Assembly: GCF_018128285.1 (NCBI RefSeq)
Contig: NZ_CP072380.1
Location: 1,302,001-1,366,000, forward strand
Length of the DNA: 64,000 bases
From: Atopobium sp. oral taxon 416
GTDB taxonomy: Bacteria; Actinomycetota; Coriobacteriia; Coriobacteriales; Atopobiaceae
Direction of reading: 5' to 3'
The notes below the pieces were generated by a model. That model searched no databases. It was given only the letters and a program-made list of their open reading frames with translations, and was not told the origin of the DNA. This document shows positions 53,403 to 62,705 of this stretch, piece by piece; position 1 is the first letter of the stretch; each line of letters starts with the position of its first letter. A program made the position numbers and the translations under genes.

Positions 53403-53666
53403 ATGGATACTTTGACATGGATGGCGACTGAGGACGGTATCAAAGTGATCGATGAAACGGGCACAACGGTCGCGCGCCTCGATATGAAGCGTGTTGACTC
53501 AACCACCGTGGCAATCACGCACACATATGTGTGCGAACAACGGCGGGGCCAAGGCATTGCTGGAAAGCTCATGAGCCGTGCGGTGGATCTGATCCATACA
53601 AGTGGCTCGCGCGTGAGACCTGACTGCTTGTACGCGAAGCACTGGCTCGAGAAACACGGATGTTGA
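53403..53666 (+). CDS. Small GNAT-like acetyltransferase (YjdJ/NATD1 type)
   Basis: The 87-residue protein matches the minimal GNAT group: VDSTTVAITHTYVCEQRRGQ, the acetyl-CoA loop R-R-G-Q-G-I-A, and the C-terminal RPDCLYAKHWLEKH. Substrates of the group are unknown. It is read with hcp, which starts 13 bp downstream, and the pair is common enough in anaerobes to suggest a link to nitrosative stress. The ATG follows GAGAGG. Confidence 0.85.
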   Translation: MDTLTWMATEDGIKVIDETGTTVARLDMKRVDSTTVAITHTYVCEQRRGQGIAGKLMSRAVDLIHTSGSRVRPDCLYAKHWLEKHGC

Positions 53667-53679
53667 TTGGAGAGATCTA

Positions 53680-55251
53680 ATGTTTTGTTTTCAATGTGAA
53701 CAGACACTCGCCTGCAAAGGATGCATGGGTAAGGCTGGCGTCTGCGGAAAAAGTGCACAGGTAGCGCAGGACCAGGATGAGCTAGTTGGAGCGCTTGTCG
53801 CCTTTGCGCAGATGGTGCCGCAAGACGCACAGCTTAAGCCTGCAGCCTGGGATTCGCTGATCGATTCGCTGTTCATGACGCTGACGAATGTGAACTTCGA
53901 CGACGAGTCGATCAAGAACGAGTTGAACGCGATTCATGCTCTCAAGGATTGCCTCATCAAGGAGCGCATCACTGACAAGCTACTCGACGACTTCGATATG
54001 AATACAGTCTGGAATGCGGATGAGGATACCCGTTCACTCAAGTCCCTCATCCTCTTCGGTATGAAAGGCATCGCCGCCTATGCGCACCATGCCGCGCTGC
54101 TCGGCTACCGTGACCGCGAAGTGGATAACTTCTTTCTAGAGGGCCTGCGCGCCCTGGCAAGCGATATGAGTACCGATGAGCTGCTGCAGACCGCACTCAA
54201 CGCAGGCAAGGCAAACCTCGCCTGCATGAAGCTGCTTGACCAGGCCAATACCGAGACTTACGGCGATCCTGAGCCGACGCAGGTGCCGCTCGATATCGAG
54301 CCTGGCCCCTTCATCGTCGTCTCCGGTCATGACCTAAGCGATCTGAAGCTGTTGCTTGAGCAGACCAAAGGCACCGGCGTCAACGTCTACACTCATGGCG
54401 AGATGCTGCCGGCGCACGCTTATCCAGAGCTCAAGAAATACCCGCAGCTCAAGGGCAACTTCGGCACTGCGTGGCAGAACCAGCAGAAGGAGTTTGCAGA
54501 TATCCCGGCTCCGGTGCTCTTTACCACCAACTGTCTGATGCCGCCCCGTCCCTCTTATGCGGATCGCGTCTATACGACTGATGTAGTGAGCTTCCCGGGT
54601 CTGGTCCATATCGGAAAGGATAAGGACTTCACGCCGATTATCGAGAAGGCAAAAGTGCTTGGCGGCTATCCGAAGAAGCACGAAATGACCGGCATCAACG
54701 GTGGTCACCAGGTAACGACTGGCTTCGGTCGCGCGGCTGTTCTCTCCCACGCAGGAGATATTGTACAGGCAGTCAAAGACGGCAAGATCTCTCACTTCTT
54801 CCTGGTTGGTGGCTGCGACGGTGCACGTCCGGGCAGAAACTACTACACCGAGTTCGTGAAGCAGACTCCGAAGGATTCCATCGTCCTGACGCTGGCCTGT
54901 GGCAAATACCGCTTCAATGATCTTGACCTGGGTACGGTTGCAGGCTTCCCACGTATCCTCGACGTAGGTCAGTGCAACGACGCCTACGGTGCGGTTCAGA
55001 TCGCCCTTGCGCTTGCTCAGGCCTTTAACTGCAGTGTCAATGAGCTGCCGCTCTCCTTCAACATCTCCTGGTACGAGCAGAAGGCCGTCGCGATTCTCCT
55101 GACACTTCTGTATCTGGGTATCGAGAATATCCATCTGGGACCCACGCTTCCGGCTTTCATCTCACCAAATGTCCTCAAGATCTTGGTCGACAAGTATCAC
55201 ATCGCCCCGATTTCTACGCCTGAGAAGGATCTTCAGGAGATGCTCGCATAG
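53680..55251 (+). CDS. hcp: Hydroxylamine reductase (hybrid cluster protein)
   Basis: Hcp reduces hydroxylamine to ammonia and nitric oxide to nitrous oxide, protecting anaerobes from nitrosative stress. The 523-residue protein has the N-terminal cluster cysteines at 3, 6, 15 and 22 (MFCFQCEQT, then GCMGKAGVCGK). Hybrid-cluster ligands lie in later segments such as VLFTTNCLMPP, FFLVGGCDGARPGRNYY, TLACGKYRFN and the GQCNDAY region. The length is typical. It is preceded by the small GNAT gene and a palindromic operator and followed by a strong terminator. No hcr reductase gene is adjacent. Confidence 0.96.
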   Translation: MFCFQCEQTLACKGCMGKAGVCGKSAQVAQDQDELVGALVAFAQMVPQDAQLKPAAWDSLIDSLFMTLTNVNFDDESIKNELNAIHALKDCLIKERITDKLLDDFDMNTVWNADEDTRSLKSLILFGMKGIAAYAHHAALLGYRDREVDNFFLEGLRALASDMSTDELLQTALNAGKANLACMKLLDQANTETYGDPEPTQVPLDIEPGPFIVVSGHDLSDLKLLLEQTKGTGVNVYTHGEMLPAHAYPELKKYPQLKGNFGTAWQNQQKEFADIPAPVLFTTNCLMPPRPSYADRVYTTDVVSFPGLVHIGKDKDFTPIIEKAKVLGGYPKKHEMTGINGGHQVTTGFGRAAVLSHAGDIVQAVKDGKISHFFLVGGCDGARPGRNYYTEFVKQTPKDSIVLTLACGKYRFNDLDLGTVAGFPRILDVGQCNDAYGAVQIALALAQAFNCSVNELPLSFNISWYEQKAVAILLTLLYLGIENIHLGPTLPAFISPNVLKILVDKYHIAPISTPEKDLQEMLA

Positions 55252-55301
55252 GAGTAGCTTCACCGATCAATCAACTGATACGCGTACATCTTCCCTCTGT
55301 G

Positions 55302-55346
55302 TGGAGCCAGATCAGCACACTACAAGCGCTGGTCTGGCTCCTTTTT
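55302..55346 (+). terminator. Intrinsic terminator of the hcp operon
   Basis: A 14-bp stem (GGAGCCAGATCAGC against GCTGGTCTGGCTCC) with a 12-base loop and TTTTT, 51 bp after hcp. Confidence 0.9.
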
Positions 55347-55439
55347 GTACTTCTTTTTGGCTGGAGGGTTGCATGCCTGTATTTCAGGCTTACAGAATGT
55401 GCAATACACTCGGTAGAGGAAGCTAATGTTGTACAGCAG

Positions 55440-55690
55440 GGGTGGTAACGGGAATTCGTACCTGTATCTCCTAAGCCGCAAGCCCCAAGCTGTGCCTGTA
55501 TTGGAGCGGGCTTATGCTTGCGAGTGACATTTTCTGGCACTTCTCGTTGCATCAGACGATATATTTGTCTATCTTTGCCTCCAGCTCATCCAGCGTGGCG
55601 GCTGACCAGCCCCTTCCATAGAGCATCTCGCTCTTCATGGTCCCAAAGAACCCATTACAGTGGGAGAGCCAGCCCCTGGGGGACTTCTTA
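55440..55690 (-). pseudogene. C-terminal relic of an IS3-family transposase
   Basis: On the minus strand one frame reads SHCNGFFGTMKSEMLYGRGW, then TLDELEAKIDKYIV, then after a stop CNEKCQKMSLASISPLQYR. This is the typical end of IS3 integrase-type transposases (F-F-G-T-M-K-x-E, Y-N-x-K-R, L-S-P-x-x-Y-R). The upstream part of the element is absent. Confidence 0.75.
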
Positions 55691-55945
55691 AAGCTTTAGG
55701 GTTTTCGACAATGAAGTACCTGCGGATTCCCTAACCTTATAGATGGCCCTGAAAGGGGCTGCTGGCTAACCTTCCCCGGATAGCCGTGTACCCCTGCCTC
55801 TTACGAAGGCCCGGGGAGTGTTGCTGCTAAGGGATGGTGGTCTGTCTGAGAACGGCTGATAGGGATGTGCCTCACGATAAGCAGGGTAGTGTGGATGCTG
55901 CCCCTCAGACACGCTGGCCTGCCGGCAAAAGAGGAGATGACCACC

Positions 55946-57140
55946 ATGGAGCGCAAGCAGAAAGACTGGTTCGGGCCGCAGCGCTTCTATCTCGGAATAG
56001 ATGTGGGAAGGCCATTTCACTGGGCAGTGGGCCTGAAACTGGGTGGCACCATCGCGATCAGCCGCAGGCAGGACAGGTGCCAGGAGAACATCGAGGCTCT
56101 GCTCGACGAGGCGGGAGAGGGTGCCCTGGTCAATTGTGGACCAGAAGAACAACATCGGCTCGCTTATCGTGTACAGGTGGTGCGCGAAAAGGATCGATGT
56201 TAGATACCTTCCGAGGAAGGCGATGAAGTACGCCTGGGAGATGTTTCCCGGGACGGCCAAGAGTGACCGAACAGATACCGAGGCCATCGCGCAGATGGGC
56301 ATAGGCGGCAGGACGGCCATCAGGCCCATAGCCGAGACCGACGACCTCAGCACCTGCGTATCGCTGCTGTCCTTACAGCTCTTATATGCCACGAGGCGCT
56401 CCGGCCTGCAACAGGCTCCATGCGGTGCTGCTTAAGTCCGAGCCGCCGTGCAGCTCTCGAGCGCATGGCAGCTCGCGGCCATAGCCGACGGAGGGGCGAC
56501 AGGGCTTGCCGCTGCAGGCAGGAGACACTACTGCACGCTGTGCGCGAGGCATGGCGTCTCCGCCCGGGCAAGGGATGCCTTCTGGAAGCTGTCCCACGCT
56601 CCCCCCACGTCCTTCCATCCCGATGCGAAGGACATGCTGGCAAGCAGCCTTGCCAGGGAGATCCTTGCGGCCGATTCCGAGAGGGCGGAGTTCTCCGCCG
56701 AGCTGGGCCGCCTGCTCCAGGACGATAAGACCTACCGCTGCCTGCTCACCATCCCGGGGATAGGCCCCAAGAGTGCCTCGGCGCTCGCCACTTCGATCGC
56801 CACCTCGCTCTTTCCTAAGAGACAGCAAGCTCGCCGCATACTGCGGCCTTACTCCCGCAGACCATGACTGCAGGTCCTCCATCAGGTCGCAGAAGAGCGC
56901 CCATAAAGGCAACAAGGCCCTCAAGAACCTCTTTATACTCAGCTGCAACTCCCTTGTGGGGACGAAGAACCGCTTCGGGAAGCACTACGATGCTTGGCAT
57001 CGCAAGGGGCATGAGGCACAGCAAGGCGCTCAAGGCAGTGGCCCGCAAGAGGCTTTGCGTGATCTATGCGGTGATGCGCGATGGGGTGCTGTATGTGGAT
57101 CCGCCGGCAGGCGATGTAGAAAAGTCACCTGCTACGGCTT
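55946..57140 (+). pseudogene. IS110-family transposase, frameshifted
   Basis: The N-terminal RuvC-like part begins RFYLGIDVGRPFHWAVGLK with the first catalytic aspartate. It shifts frame at about 56140 and continues IDVRYLPRKAMKYAW and SDRTDTEAIAQM. Further shifts lead to the C-terminal Tnp-IS116-like part with YRCLLTIPGIGPKSASALAT, KLAAYCGLTPADHDC and NKALKNLFILSCNSLVG. At least four frame changes make it inactive. IS110 elements lack terminal inverted repeats, so the ends are not defined. The stretch 57141-57341 holds a run of eight C and nothing assignable. Confidence 0.8.
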
Positions 57141-57341
57141 GACAGAACTATAGGGACACCCCCCCCAGCAAACCATAATGTCCTCGCGCTTCTCGATGCT
57201 AAGATGGCTGTAGCGGTCCCTGCCTGCCTCCAAGATGGTATCTTCGCAAGTACCATCTTAGGTCGTGCATGGGTCGCTACCTCGTAATTAGTTGTTGCAC
57301 TTAGAATGTGGATTCGCCCTGTAAAGAGATATGGTTAGCAG

Positions 57342-57372
57342 AAGGCCTCCCGCGCTCAGCGTGGGAGGCCTT
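57342..57372 (-). terminator. Intrinsic terminator of the pepC genes
   Basis: Arms AAGGCCTCCC and GGGAGGCCTT with an 11-base loop lie about 30 bp after the second pepC stop on the minus strand. The tail is CTGCTAACC, so it is weak in T. Confidence 0.7.
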
Positions 57373-57403
57373 TGTAATAGCTCGGTTCTACGTCTGGGTG
57401 GAA

Positions 57404-58849
57404 CTACTGGCGGTTGCGACCATAGGCTTGGGCCATGCCGCTCCAGGGAGTGACGTCCTCAACAGGGGTCTCATCCCAGGCTTTGAGGATCTCAGGATCT
57501 ACGAACTCGCGGCGTACGATAACCTCGCCGCCGTAAAGGTGGAACCAGTCGGCGGAGGCGATCAGATAACCGTCTTTTCCCTGATCCTTGCCCCAGGAGT
57601 TTTCGATCCTCCAGGCTTTCGGAGCGCCGTTCTCGTTGAGTTCAACGCCCTCAAATGTCATTGCATGTGTGAGAGAGGTCTCACGCATATCGATCATTGA
57701 GGCGCGGTCCATCTTGAACTCGACGTTGAAGAGGCCATCGAGGTCTATACCGTCAGTGGAGAGGATGTACTTGTAGTCCTCGATGTGGCGCGGGAACTGC
57801 TGCATTACGTCGCAGGAGAAGCTGACCGGCACACCGGCCTTGAGCGATGCGATGGCTGTCTTGTCGAGCTCCTCTGACTTCACATTGAGCAGGTGGTTCG
57901 GCTTGCCGTCGACGACGGAGTCGGTAAGCGTCAGGTGGTAGGCGTGGCCGTAGGGGCGGGCGTCTCCCGGCATGGAGACCAGGTCGACATAGTCGTTTGG
58001 GTCAAACGGGGCGTAGTGGCTCGCGAACTCGAGTGGGGTGATATCGAAATCACGCAGGATGCGCTTGGGCTTGCTATCTTTGGCGTCCTCGTGCTCAGGC
58101 TTTGGGGTGACCTCCTGGATCTTGGATTCTTCAGCCTTGCAGTTGGGTCCTACCTCGACCTCGAGGTCGAATTTCGCAGGGGGCTCGCCTAAGCAGATAG
58201 CGAGGACACGGTAGACCTCGTCCAGCATGTCGCCCTTTTGGGACTCGAGGAGCTCTTCGCTGGCACCGTCTTTGTAAGCTTTGCGCAGGATCCCGGCGTC
58301 ACGGTGAAGTAGACGGTTGAGCTGTGCGTCCATCTCAGAGGAGTTCTTGGAGGCTGCAGTCTCGGGCATTGCGGATTTTGGGACCAAGCCCCACTTGGAG
58401 ATTAAGTTCATCGCGAAGCTGTAGTAGCCGCCATCGGACATCCCATTGTCTAAGATCTCGCAGACGCTGCGGTCGTCGTAGGGGAGGTCTTTGGTCTCAA
58501 TGATGCGTTCGAGCATCGCGTTGGCTTTCTCAAGCTTGTCATAGAACATGCCATAGGCCTGGCTGAACTCGAAGGTGTCGACGTCTAGATAGTCCATCGC
58601 GGCGTGGCGGGCGACGTTGAAGGCGCTGAACATCCAGCAGCGGCCACTCTGGCGCTGGTTGGTGATGTCGCCGGTCTTAGAGATGGAAATCCCGTAAGTG
58701 TCGTGGTAGGTGCGCATCACGGAGGTGTCACGGGCGGCCTGCATAACGTTGGTGGCGGTCACCGCGTTGCGGGCGATGTGGTTGGCACGGCTCTCCTGAA
58801 ACTCTTGGTTCTGTTGCGCCGCCCAGTCGGGATCAAGTGCTTTCCCCAT
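57404..58849 (-). CDS. pepC: Aminopeptidase C (peptidase family C1B), paralogue 1
   Basis: This 481-residue cytoplasmic cysteine aminopeptidase of the bleomycin-hydrolase family releases N-terminal residues from peptides. The catalytic cysteine is Cys71 in NQRQSGRCWMFSAFN, the histidine is in SLTHAMTFEG, and the asparagine is in RIENSWGKDQG. A Lys/Glu-rich insert of about 35 residues (around 235-270) is absent from its neighbour. It lies 48 bp after a second pepC, so they form a tandem pair from an old duplication. The family works as a hexamer with the active sites inside a ring. Confidence 0.93.
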   Translation of the reverse strand: MGKALDPDWAAQQNQEFQESRANHIARNAVTATNVMQAARDTSVMRTYHDTYGISISKTGDITNQRQSGRCWMFSAFNVARHAAMDYLDVDTFEFSQAYGMFYDKLEKANAMLERIIETKDLPYDDRSVCEILDNGMSDGGYYSFAMNLISKWGLVPKSAMPETAASKNSSEMDAQLNRLLHRDAGILRKAYKDGASEELLESQKGDMLDEVYRVLAICLGEPPAKFDLEVEVGPNCKAEESKIQEVTPKPEHEDAKDSKPKRILRDFDITPLEFASHYAPFDPNDYVDLVSMPGDARPYGHAYHLTLTDSVVDGKPNHLLNVKSEELDKTAIASLKAGVPVSFSCDVMQQFPRHIEDYKYILSTDGIDLDGLFNVEFKMDRASMIDMRETSLTHAMTFEGVELNENGAPKAWRIENSWGKDQGKDGYLIASADWFHLYGGEVIVRREFVDPEILKAWDETPVEDVTPWSGMAQAYGRNRQ

Positions 58850-58897
58850 AGTTCTTCGCTCAAATCCTTTCGTATGCCGAATGTTTTGTTGTTGTGC

Positions 58898-60256
58898 TTA
58901 ATCTGAAAGCGCCAGTGAGCCCATCGGATCCCACGGCTGTAGCACTGTCGGTTTCTCAGTCTCAAAAATATGGCGCTCTTCCTCGGTCAGGTATTTCTTA
59001 TCGATGACGACCTGATAAACGTACTCGTCAAACCAGGGGTTGGTCAGGGTATCGAAGCCGTTGCGGCCGTGGTCCTTGCCCCAGGAGTTCTCGATCTTCC
59101 ACAGAGTCGGCTGACCGTCCGAATCGAATCTCACGCCTTCGATCACCATCGCGTGGGTCATCAGACTCTCGCCGTAGTCAAGGCGCGCGGCCTTGTCGAG
59201 GCAGGTCTCCACCGGGAAGCCGAAGAGGGAATCAACGTCCACCGCGGCGGTGTCCATGATACCGTCAGTGGTAAGATAGCTCTGCATAACGTCAGAGCCG
59301 AACCAGACCGGCAGGTTGTCCTTGAGCTGGGCGATCGCGACGCGCTTGAGCTCTTCGGCCTCGAGGTTCAGATACTTGACGCCGCCGGCTTCCACGACGT
59401 TGCCGAGTCTGCTCACCGTATAGGTGTGCATGAAAGGCTTGTCTTTGGTAGGGGCAGAGATGAGCGAGATATAGTCGTCGAGGTTCATGCCGACGGCCTT
59501 GTCAAAGAACTCCTGCGGGGTGAAGGTACCACTCAGGACAAGCTTGTCGTCCTTGTCGTGCAGGCGCACCTCAAAGGACGCAGGAGGCTCACCTAAACAG
59601 GTGACGAGAATGTGGTAGACATCCTCGAGCATGGCCTTCTTCTGAGCGCGGAGATCGTCCGCTGATTTGCCCTGCTCGGCTGCGTCGCGTAGCTGCTTGG
59701 CGGTGCCGCGCAGGTAGCGGGTGAGGTACATGTCGAGCTCACGGGTGTTCTTGGAGCAGGCAGTCTCAGGCATAGCCTCTTTGGGGACGACGCCGTACTT
59801 CTTTACCAAAGCCTTGAACATGTCCCACTGGCCACCGTCGCCGATCGGGTCGGTAAGGAGGTAGGAGACTAAGCGACCGTTGAGGGGCTCCTTAACGGTG
59901 TCGATAATGTTCTCTAAGAACCAATTGCTCTTCTCGAGCTTGTCCCAGAAGAGAGGATAGGCCTGTGAGAGCTCAAAGGTCTTGAGGTTGAACTTCTTGA
60001 TGGAGCGATAGCGCATGGTGTTTAGTGATGCGAACATCCAACAGCGGCCGGAGTGCATCTGGTCGGTGCGCTCGCCCTGGGTGAGGTCGATATCGAAGTC
60101 AAGGGAGTTCTTTGCCACAGCCTCCGGGACGCGTGCGGCGGAACGGATACCTTGTGAGGTTACGGCATTCTTCGCCACGATATCGGCGCGCTCGGAGAAG
60201 AAGCTGTCTTTCGACCTCTCCAGATCCTGCGCGCTGATTGACGTATCAGGTGTCAT
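58898..60256 (-). CDS. pepC: Aminopeptidase C (peptidase family C1B), paralogue 2
   Basis: The 452-residue protein has Cys72 in QMHSGRCWMFASLN, the histidine in LMTHAMVIEGV and the asparagine in KIENSWGKDHG. It is the upstream member of the tandem pair and is clearly diverged from the downstream copy, so the two may differ in specificity. The C-terminus, which in this family reaches into the active site and sets aminopeptidase activity, ends here in GSLALSD against YGRNRQ in the other. It is divergent from cca with about 130 bp between them. Confidence 0.93.
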   Translation of the reverse strand: MTPDTSISAQDLERSKDSFFSERADIVAKNAVTSQGIRSAARVPEAVAKNSLDFDIDLTQGERTDQMHSGRCWMFASLNTMRYRSIKKFNLKTFELSQAYPLFWDKLEKSNWFLENIIDTVKEPLNGRLVSYLLTDPIGDGGQWDMFKALVKKYGVVPKEAMPETACSKNTRELDMYLTRYLRGTAKQLRDAAEQGKSADDLRAQKKAMLEDVYHILVTCLGEPPASFEVRLHDKDDKLVLSGTFTPQEFFDKAVGMNLDDYISLISAPTKDKPFMHTYTVSRLGNVVEAGGVKYLNLEAEELKRVAIAQLKDNLPVWFGSDVMQSYLTTDGIMDTAAVDVDSLFGFPVETCLDKAARLDYGESLMTHAMVIEGVRFDSDGQPTLWKIENSWGKDHGRNGFDTLTNPWFDEYVYQVVIDKKYLTEEERHIFETEKPTVLQPWDPMGSLALSD

Positions 60257-60387
60257 AGTGATCCTTTCTATAATTGACCTCTACAAGCATATCAGACAAG
60301 AGCCTTAAAATACCGGTGAGTCAACAAGCCCACAGCTTGCGGTATGCTTAAGAGTCCGCTTTGATTGTTGCTGTAAGGATCTGTCCT

Positions 60388-61719
60388 ATGACTATGCCGA
60401 AAACGCTTTCCCCTGGCCTGTTGCCTGCCTATGCCATGCGGGTGCTCTCCGCTCTTGAAGATGCAGGCTGGGAAGCCTGGATTGTCGGTGGTTGGGTCAG
60501 GGATGCCCTGCGAGGGGACCCGGCGCACGATGTGGACATGGCATCAAACGCACCCTGGAAGAAAAGCGAACAAGCACTACGTGAAGCAGGCATCGACGTG
60601 CATGAAACCGGGACTGCCCACGGAACCATCACCGCGGTGGTCGACGATAAACCGATCGAGATCACGACCTACCGCACTGAAAGCACCTACTCAGACTTCC
60701 GGCATCCGGATTCGGTCACTTTTGTCGACACGATCGAGCAAGACCTCTCAAGGCGTGATTTTACGATTAACGCGATGGCCTGGCATCCGATACGGGGACT
60801 CAAAGACCCCTTTGGGGGGAGAAAAGACCTTGCAGCGGGGATTATCCGTGCCGTGGGGGATCCACAGAAGCGGTTCCACGAGGATGCCCTCAGAATCCTT
60901 AGGGCGGTACGGTTTGCCGCTCGCTACAGCTTTGTGATCGATCCGGAGACGCAGCAAGCCCTTGAGAAATGCTCCGGTGAGCTTGCCCTCATCGCCTCAG
61001 AACGTATCGGACAGGAACTGAACAGGATCCTTGAGAGCAAACGGTTGGGATGGGCCCTGAAGTACGAGCGCATCGTGCTGCGTGCGGCAGTGTCTGAGCT
61101 TGCCAAACTCTCGAAACAGCAGTGGGAGGAGCTCTGTGAAGAGGCCTCCCTCATAGAAGCTCTCGCAGGAGGGCTCTGCCCTCAGACGCTTCGTTGGGCT
61201 GCCCTGTTCTCTCAGAATACGGTCAAGGAGGCGCAGAATGCGCTCAAGCGGATGGCACAGCGGACTGAAGTGGTGGCGGGTGTCGAGGCACTCCTCATGG
61301 AGAATGAAGCTGCTGCAGACCTGCTTGAAAGAAAATCAGTGACGCGTGAGAAGGTGCTCAACCTGGTCAGTGAGCTTGAACGGATGTCAAAGGGATCCGG
61401 CTTCCCGCTGAGTTTTCAACTGGTTGAGCTGTGGCAGGCGCGCTCGATTGTGGAGCGCTGGACGGATGAACGCCGAAGAAATATTGCCACCATAAAGACA
61501 CTGCTCACTGAGCTGTGTGCAGAGAAGCTTCCGCTGAAGCCGGCTGAGCTTGTCCTCTCTGGGTGTGAAGCGATGGAGCTCCTGAAGCTTGAACCCGGAC
61601 CTAAGGTCGGTAATGTTATGAATGAGATTCTCCATCAGGTGACGGCCGGAGCTGTTTCGAACAATCACGACGAACTGGTCAGCTTCGTTCGCAATCATGC
61701 TGCAGAGCTGACAGATTAG
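60388..61719 (+). CDS. cca: CCA tRNA nucleotidyltransferase
   Basis: This enzyme of about 443 residues adds or repairs the 3' CCA of tRNA. The nucleotidyltransferase motif is IVGGWVRDALRG with HDVDM supplying the metal-binding Asp48 and Asp50. SRRDFTINAMAW and DALRILRAVRFAARY follow, typical of class II enzymes. The C-terminal 250 residues are helical tRNA-binding domains. ATG 60388 follows AAGGA at eight bases, and a start nine codons upstream is less supported. The tRNAs encoded nearby already contain CCA, so here it mainly does repair or serves other tRNAs. It is convergent with the GNAT gene, with a 4-bp overlap. Confidence 0.93.
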   Translation: MTMPKTLSPGLLPAYAMRVLSALEDAGWEAWIVGGWVRDALRGDPAHDVDMASNAPWKKSEQALREAGIDVHETGTAHGTITAVVDDKPIEITTYRTESTYSDFRHPDSVTFVDTIEQDLSRRDFTINAMAWHPIRGLKDPFGGRKDLAAGIIRAVGDPQKRFHEDALRILRAVRFAARYSFVIDPETQQALEKCSGELALIASERIGQELNRILESKRLGWALKYERIVLRAAVSELAKLSKQQWEELCEEASLIEALAGGLCPQTLRWAALFSQNTVKEAQNALKRMAQRTEVVAGVEALLMENEAAADLLERKSVTREKVLNLVSELERMSKGSGFPLSFQLVELWQARSIVERWTDERRRNIATIKTLLTELCAEKLPLKPAELVLSGCEAMELLKLEPGPKVGNVMNEILHQVTAGAVSNNHDELVSFVRNHAAELTD

Positions 61720-62144
61720 TTGAGATACTTGATCAGCAGGTAGTCGATCTGAGGGTCGTCTCCCACCTGGTAAATATGCTGGCTGATGCGCTTAAAGCCT
61801 TTTTTGCGATAGAAGTGTTGGGCAGGGATATTGTGCTCGTAGACGCCGAGCCACATGGCGGATTTGTATTTTGCGCGGGCAATGGACTCGGCTTTATCGT
61901 AGAGCAGGTTCCCCAAGCCCTGGTGTTGATAGGGGGCATCCAGATAGATACGTTCCAACTCTAGTGCATTCCTGGCGATGTGCTCTGTTTGGGCCGATCC
62001 CACATTCACTTTGAGGTAGCCGGCAACGGCACTATTGACGAGCAGAAAGAAAAATTTGCTCTCCGGATTTTCAATTTCCTTACGCAAGACGTTGGTATCG
62101 TATTTGGTATCGAGGAAGCGGGCCATATCATCCGGAGCGATCAC
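61716..62144 (-). CDS. GNAT-family N-acetyltransferase, N-terminus without a standard start codon
   Basis: The acetyl-CoA-binding core is clear: LELERIYLDAPYQHQGLGNL (motif A, with Q-x-x-G-L-G), then SIARAKYKSAMWLGVYEHN and AQHFYRKKGFKRI. The first standard start in frame is GTG 62144. Upstream, the same frame keeps coding a typical GNAT N-terminus (TEIRAVTADDIAPLRRIS, then FKRTFDAV) back to a stop at about 62241, with no ATG, GTG or TTG. The true start may be non-standard (a GTC lies at a good distance from AGGGGG), or the start codon has mutated. Without these 30 residues the fold would lack its first strand. Substrate unknown. Confidence 0.7.
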   Translation of the reverse strand: MIAPDDMARFLDTKYDTNVLRKEIENPESKFFFLLVNSAVAGYLKVNVGSAQTEHIARNALELERIYLDAPYQHQGLGNLLYDKAESIARAKYKSAMWLGVYEHNIPAQHFYRKKGFKRISQHIYQVGDDPQIDYLLIKYLN

Positions 62145-62259
62145 CGCATCGAAGGTCCTCTTGAAGGTGACGCGGGAGATCCTCCGAAGCGGTGCAATAT
62201 CGTCAGCCGTGACCGCTCTGATCTCCGTCTTCGTGACTTAAGCCCCCTAAGTCTCAAGG

Positions 62260-62289
62260 TTTAAAAGAAACCCCGCTTTGAGCGGGGTT
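62260..62289 (-). terminator. Intrinsic terminator of the tRNA genes
   Basis: AACCCCGCT, three bases, AGCGGGGTT, followed on the minus strand by TTCTTTTAA, directly after tRNA-Glu. Confidence 0.85.
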
Positions 62290-62296
62290 GTACGTT

Positions 62297-62373
62297 TGGT
62301 AGCCCGTAGCAGGTTCGAACTGCTGATCTCCGCCTTGAGAGGGCGGCGTCCTAGACCGCTAGACGAACGGGCC
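62297..62373 (-). tRNA. tRNA-Glu (anticodon CUC)
   Basis: The 77-nt minus-strand sequence folds as a tRNA: acceptor GGCCCGT/ACGGGCT, anticodon stem CCGCC/GGCGG with loop CTCTCAA (anticodon CTC), T-arm with GTTCGAAC, and an encoded 3' CCA after discriminator A. It is second of two tRNAs in one transcript. Confidence 0.95.
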
Positions 62374-62376
62374 ATA

Positions 62377-62450
62377 TGGCTGAGATAGAGAGAGTCGAAC
62401 TCCCATTGACGGAACCAGAATCCGCTGTCCTACCATTAGACGATATCTCA
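62377..62450 (-). tRNA. tRNA-Gln (anticodon CUG)
   Basis: The 74-nt minus-strand sequence has acceptor TGAGATA/TATCTCA, a T-arm with GTTCGACT, and an anticodon loop TTCTGGT giving CTG. The 3' CCA is encoded after discriminator G. The unusual U1-A72 pair is characteristic of bacterial tRNA-Gln. tRNA-Glu follows after 3 bp. Confidence 0.95.
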
Positions 62451-62487
62451 ATGCACTACTCATGCGCCTTTTCAGGTGCGGCTTAGT

Positions 62488-62516
62488 AATATAACTGAGG
62501 GGGGAGATTTGTGCAA
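62488..62516 (-). promoter_or_regulatory. Promoter of the tRNA-Gln/tRNA-Glu operon
   Basis: TTGCAC and TATATT on the minus strand, separated by 17 bp, lie about 38 bp before tRNA-Gln. The spacer is C-rich next to the -10 box. Confidence 0.75.
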
Positions 62517-62705
62517 GCGACGATTTGTATAATATCGAAAATTCTGCGCAAGAGCCGTCCTTCATCACATTCTCCCCATAGTCTCACCCGAAGTTTTCGG
62601 TCTTTTCTGATTTTTATCCGATGGAAACCCCTACGGGTCATAATTTAAGACACTTACAGTGTGCTTGATAGCAAGAGCACCACGATATGAGAGGAGTCGT
62701 GACCG

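Noticed and set aside
57160-57167. Run of eight C
   Set aside because: It lies in decayed IS sequence outside any gene, so it cannot act as a phase-variation tract for a recognised reading frame.
62297-62450. tRNA genes as an integration site for a phage or island
   Set aside because: No integrase gene or repeated tRNA 3' end is visible near the pair within the window.
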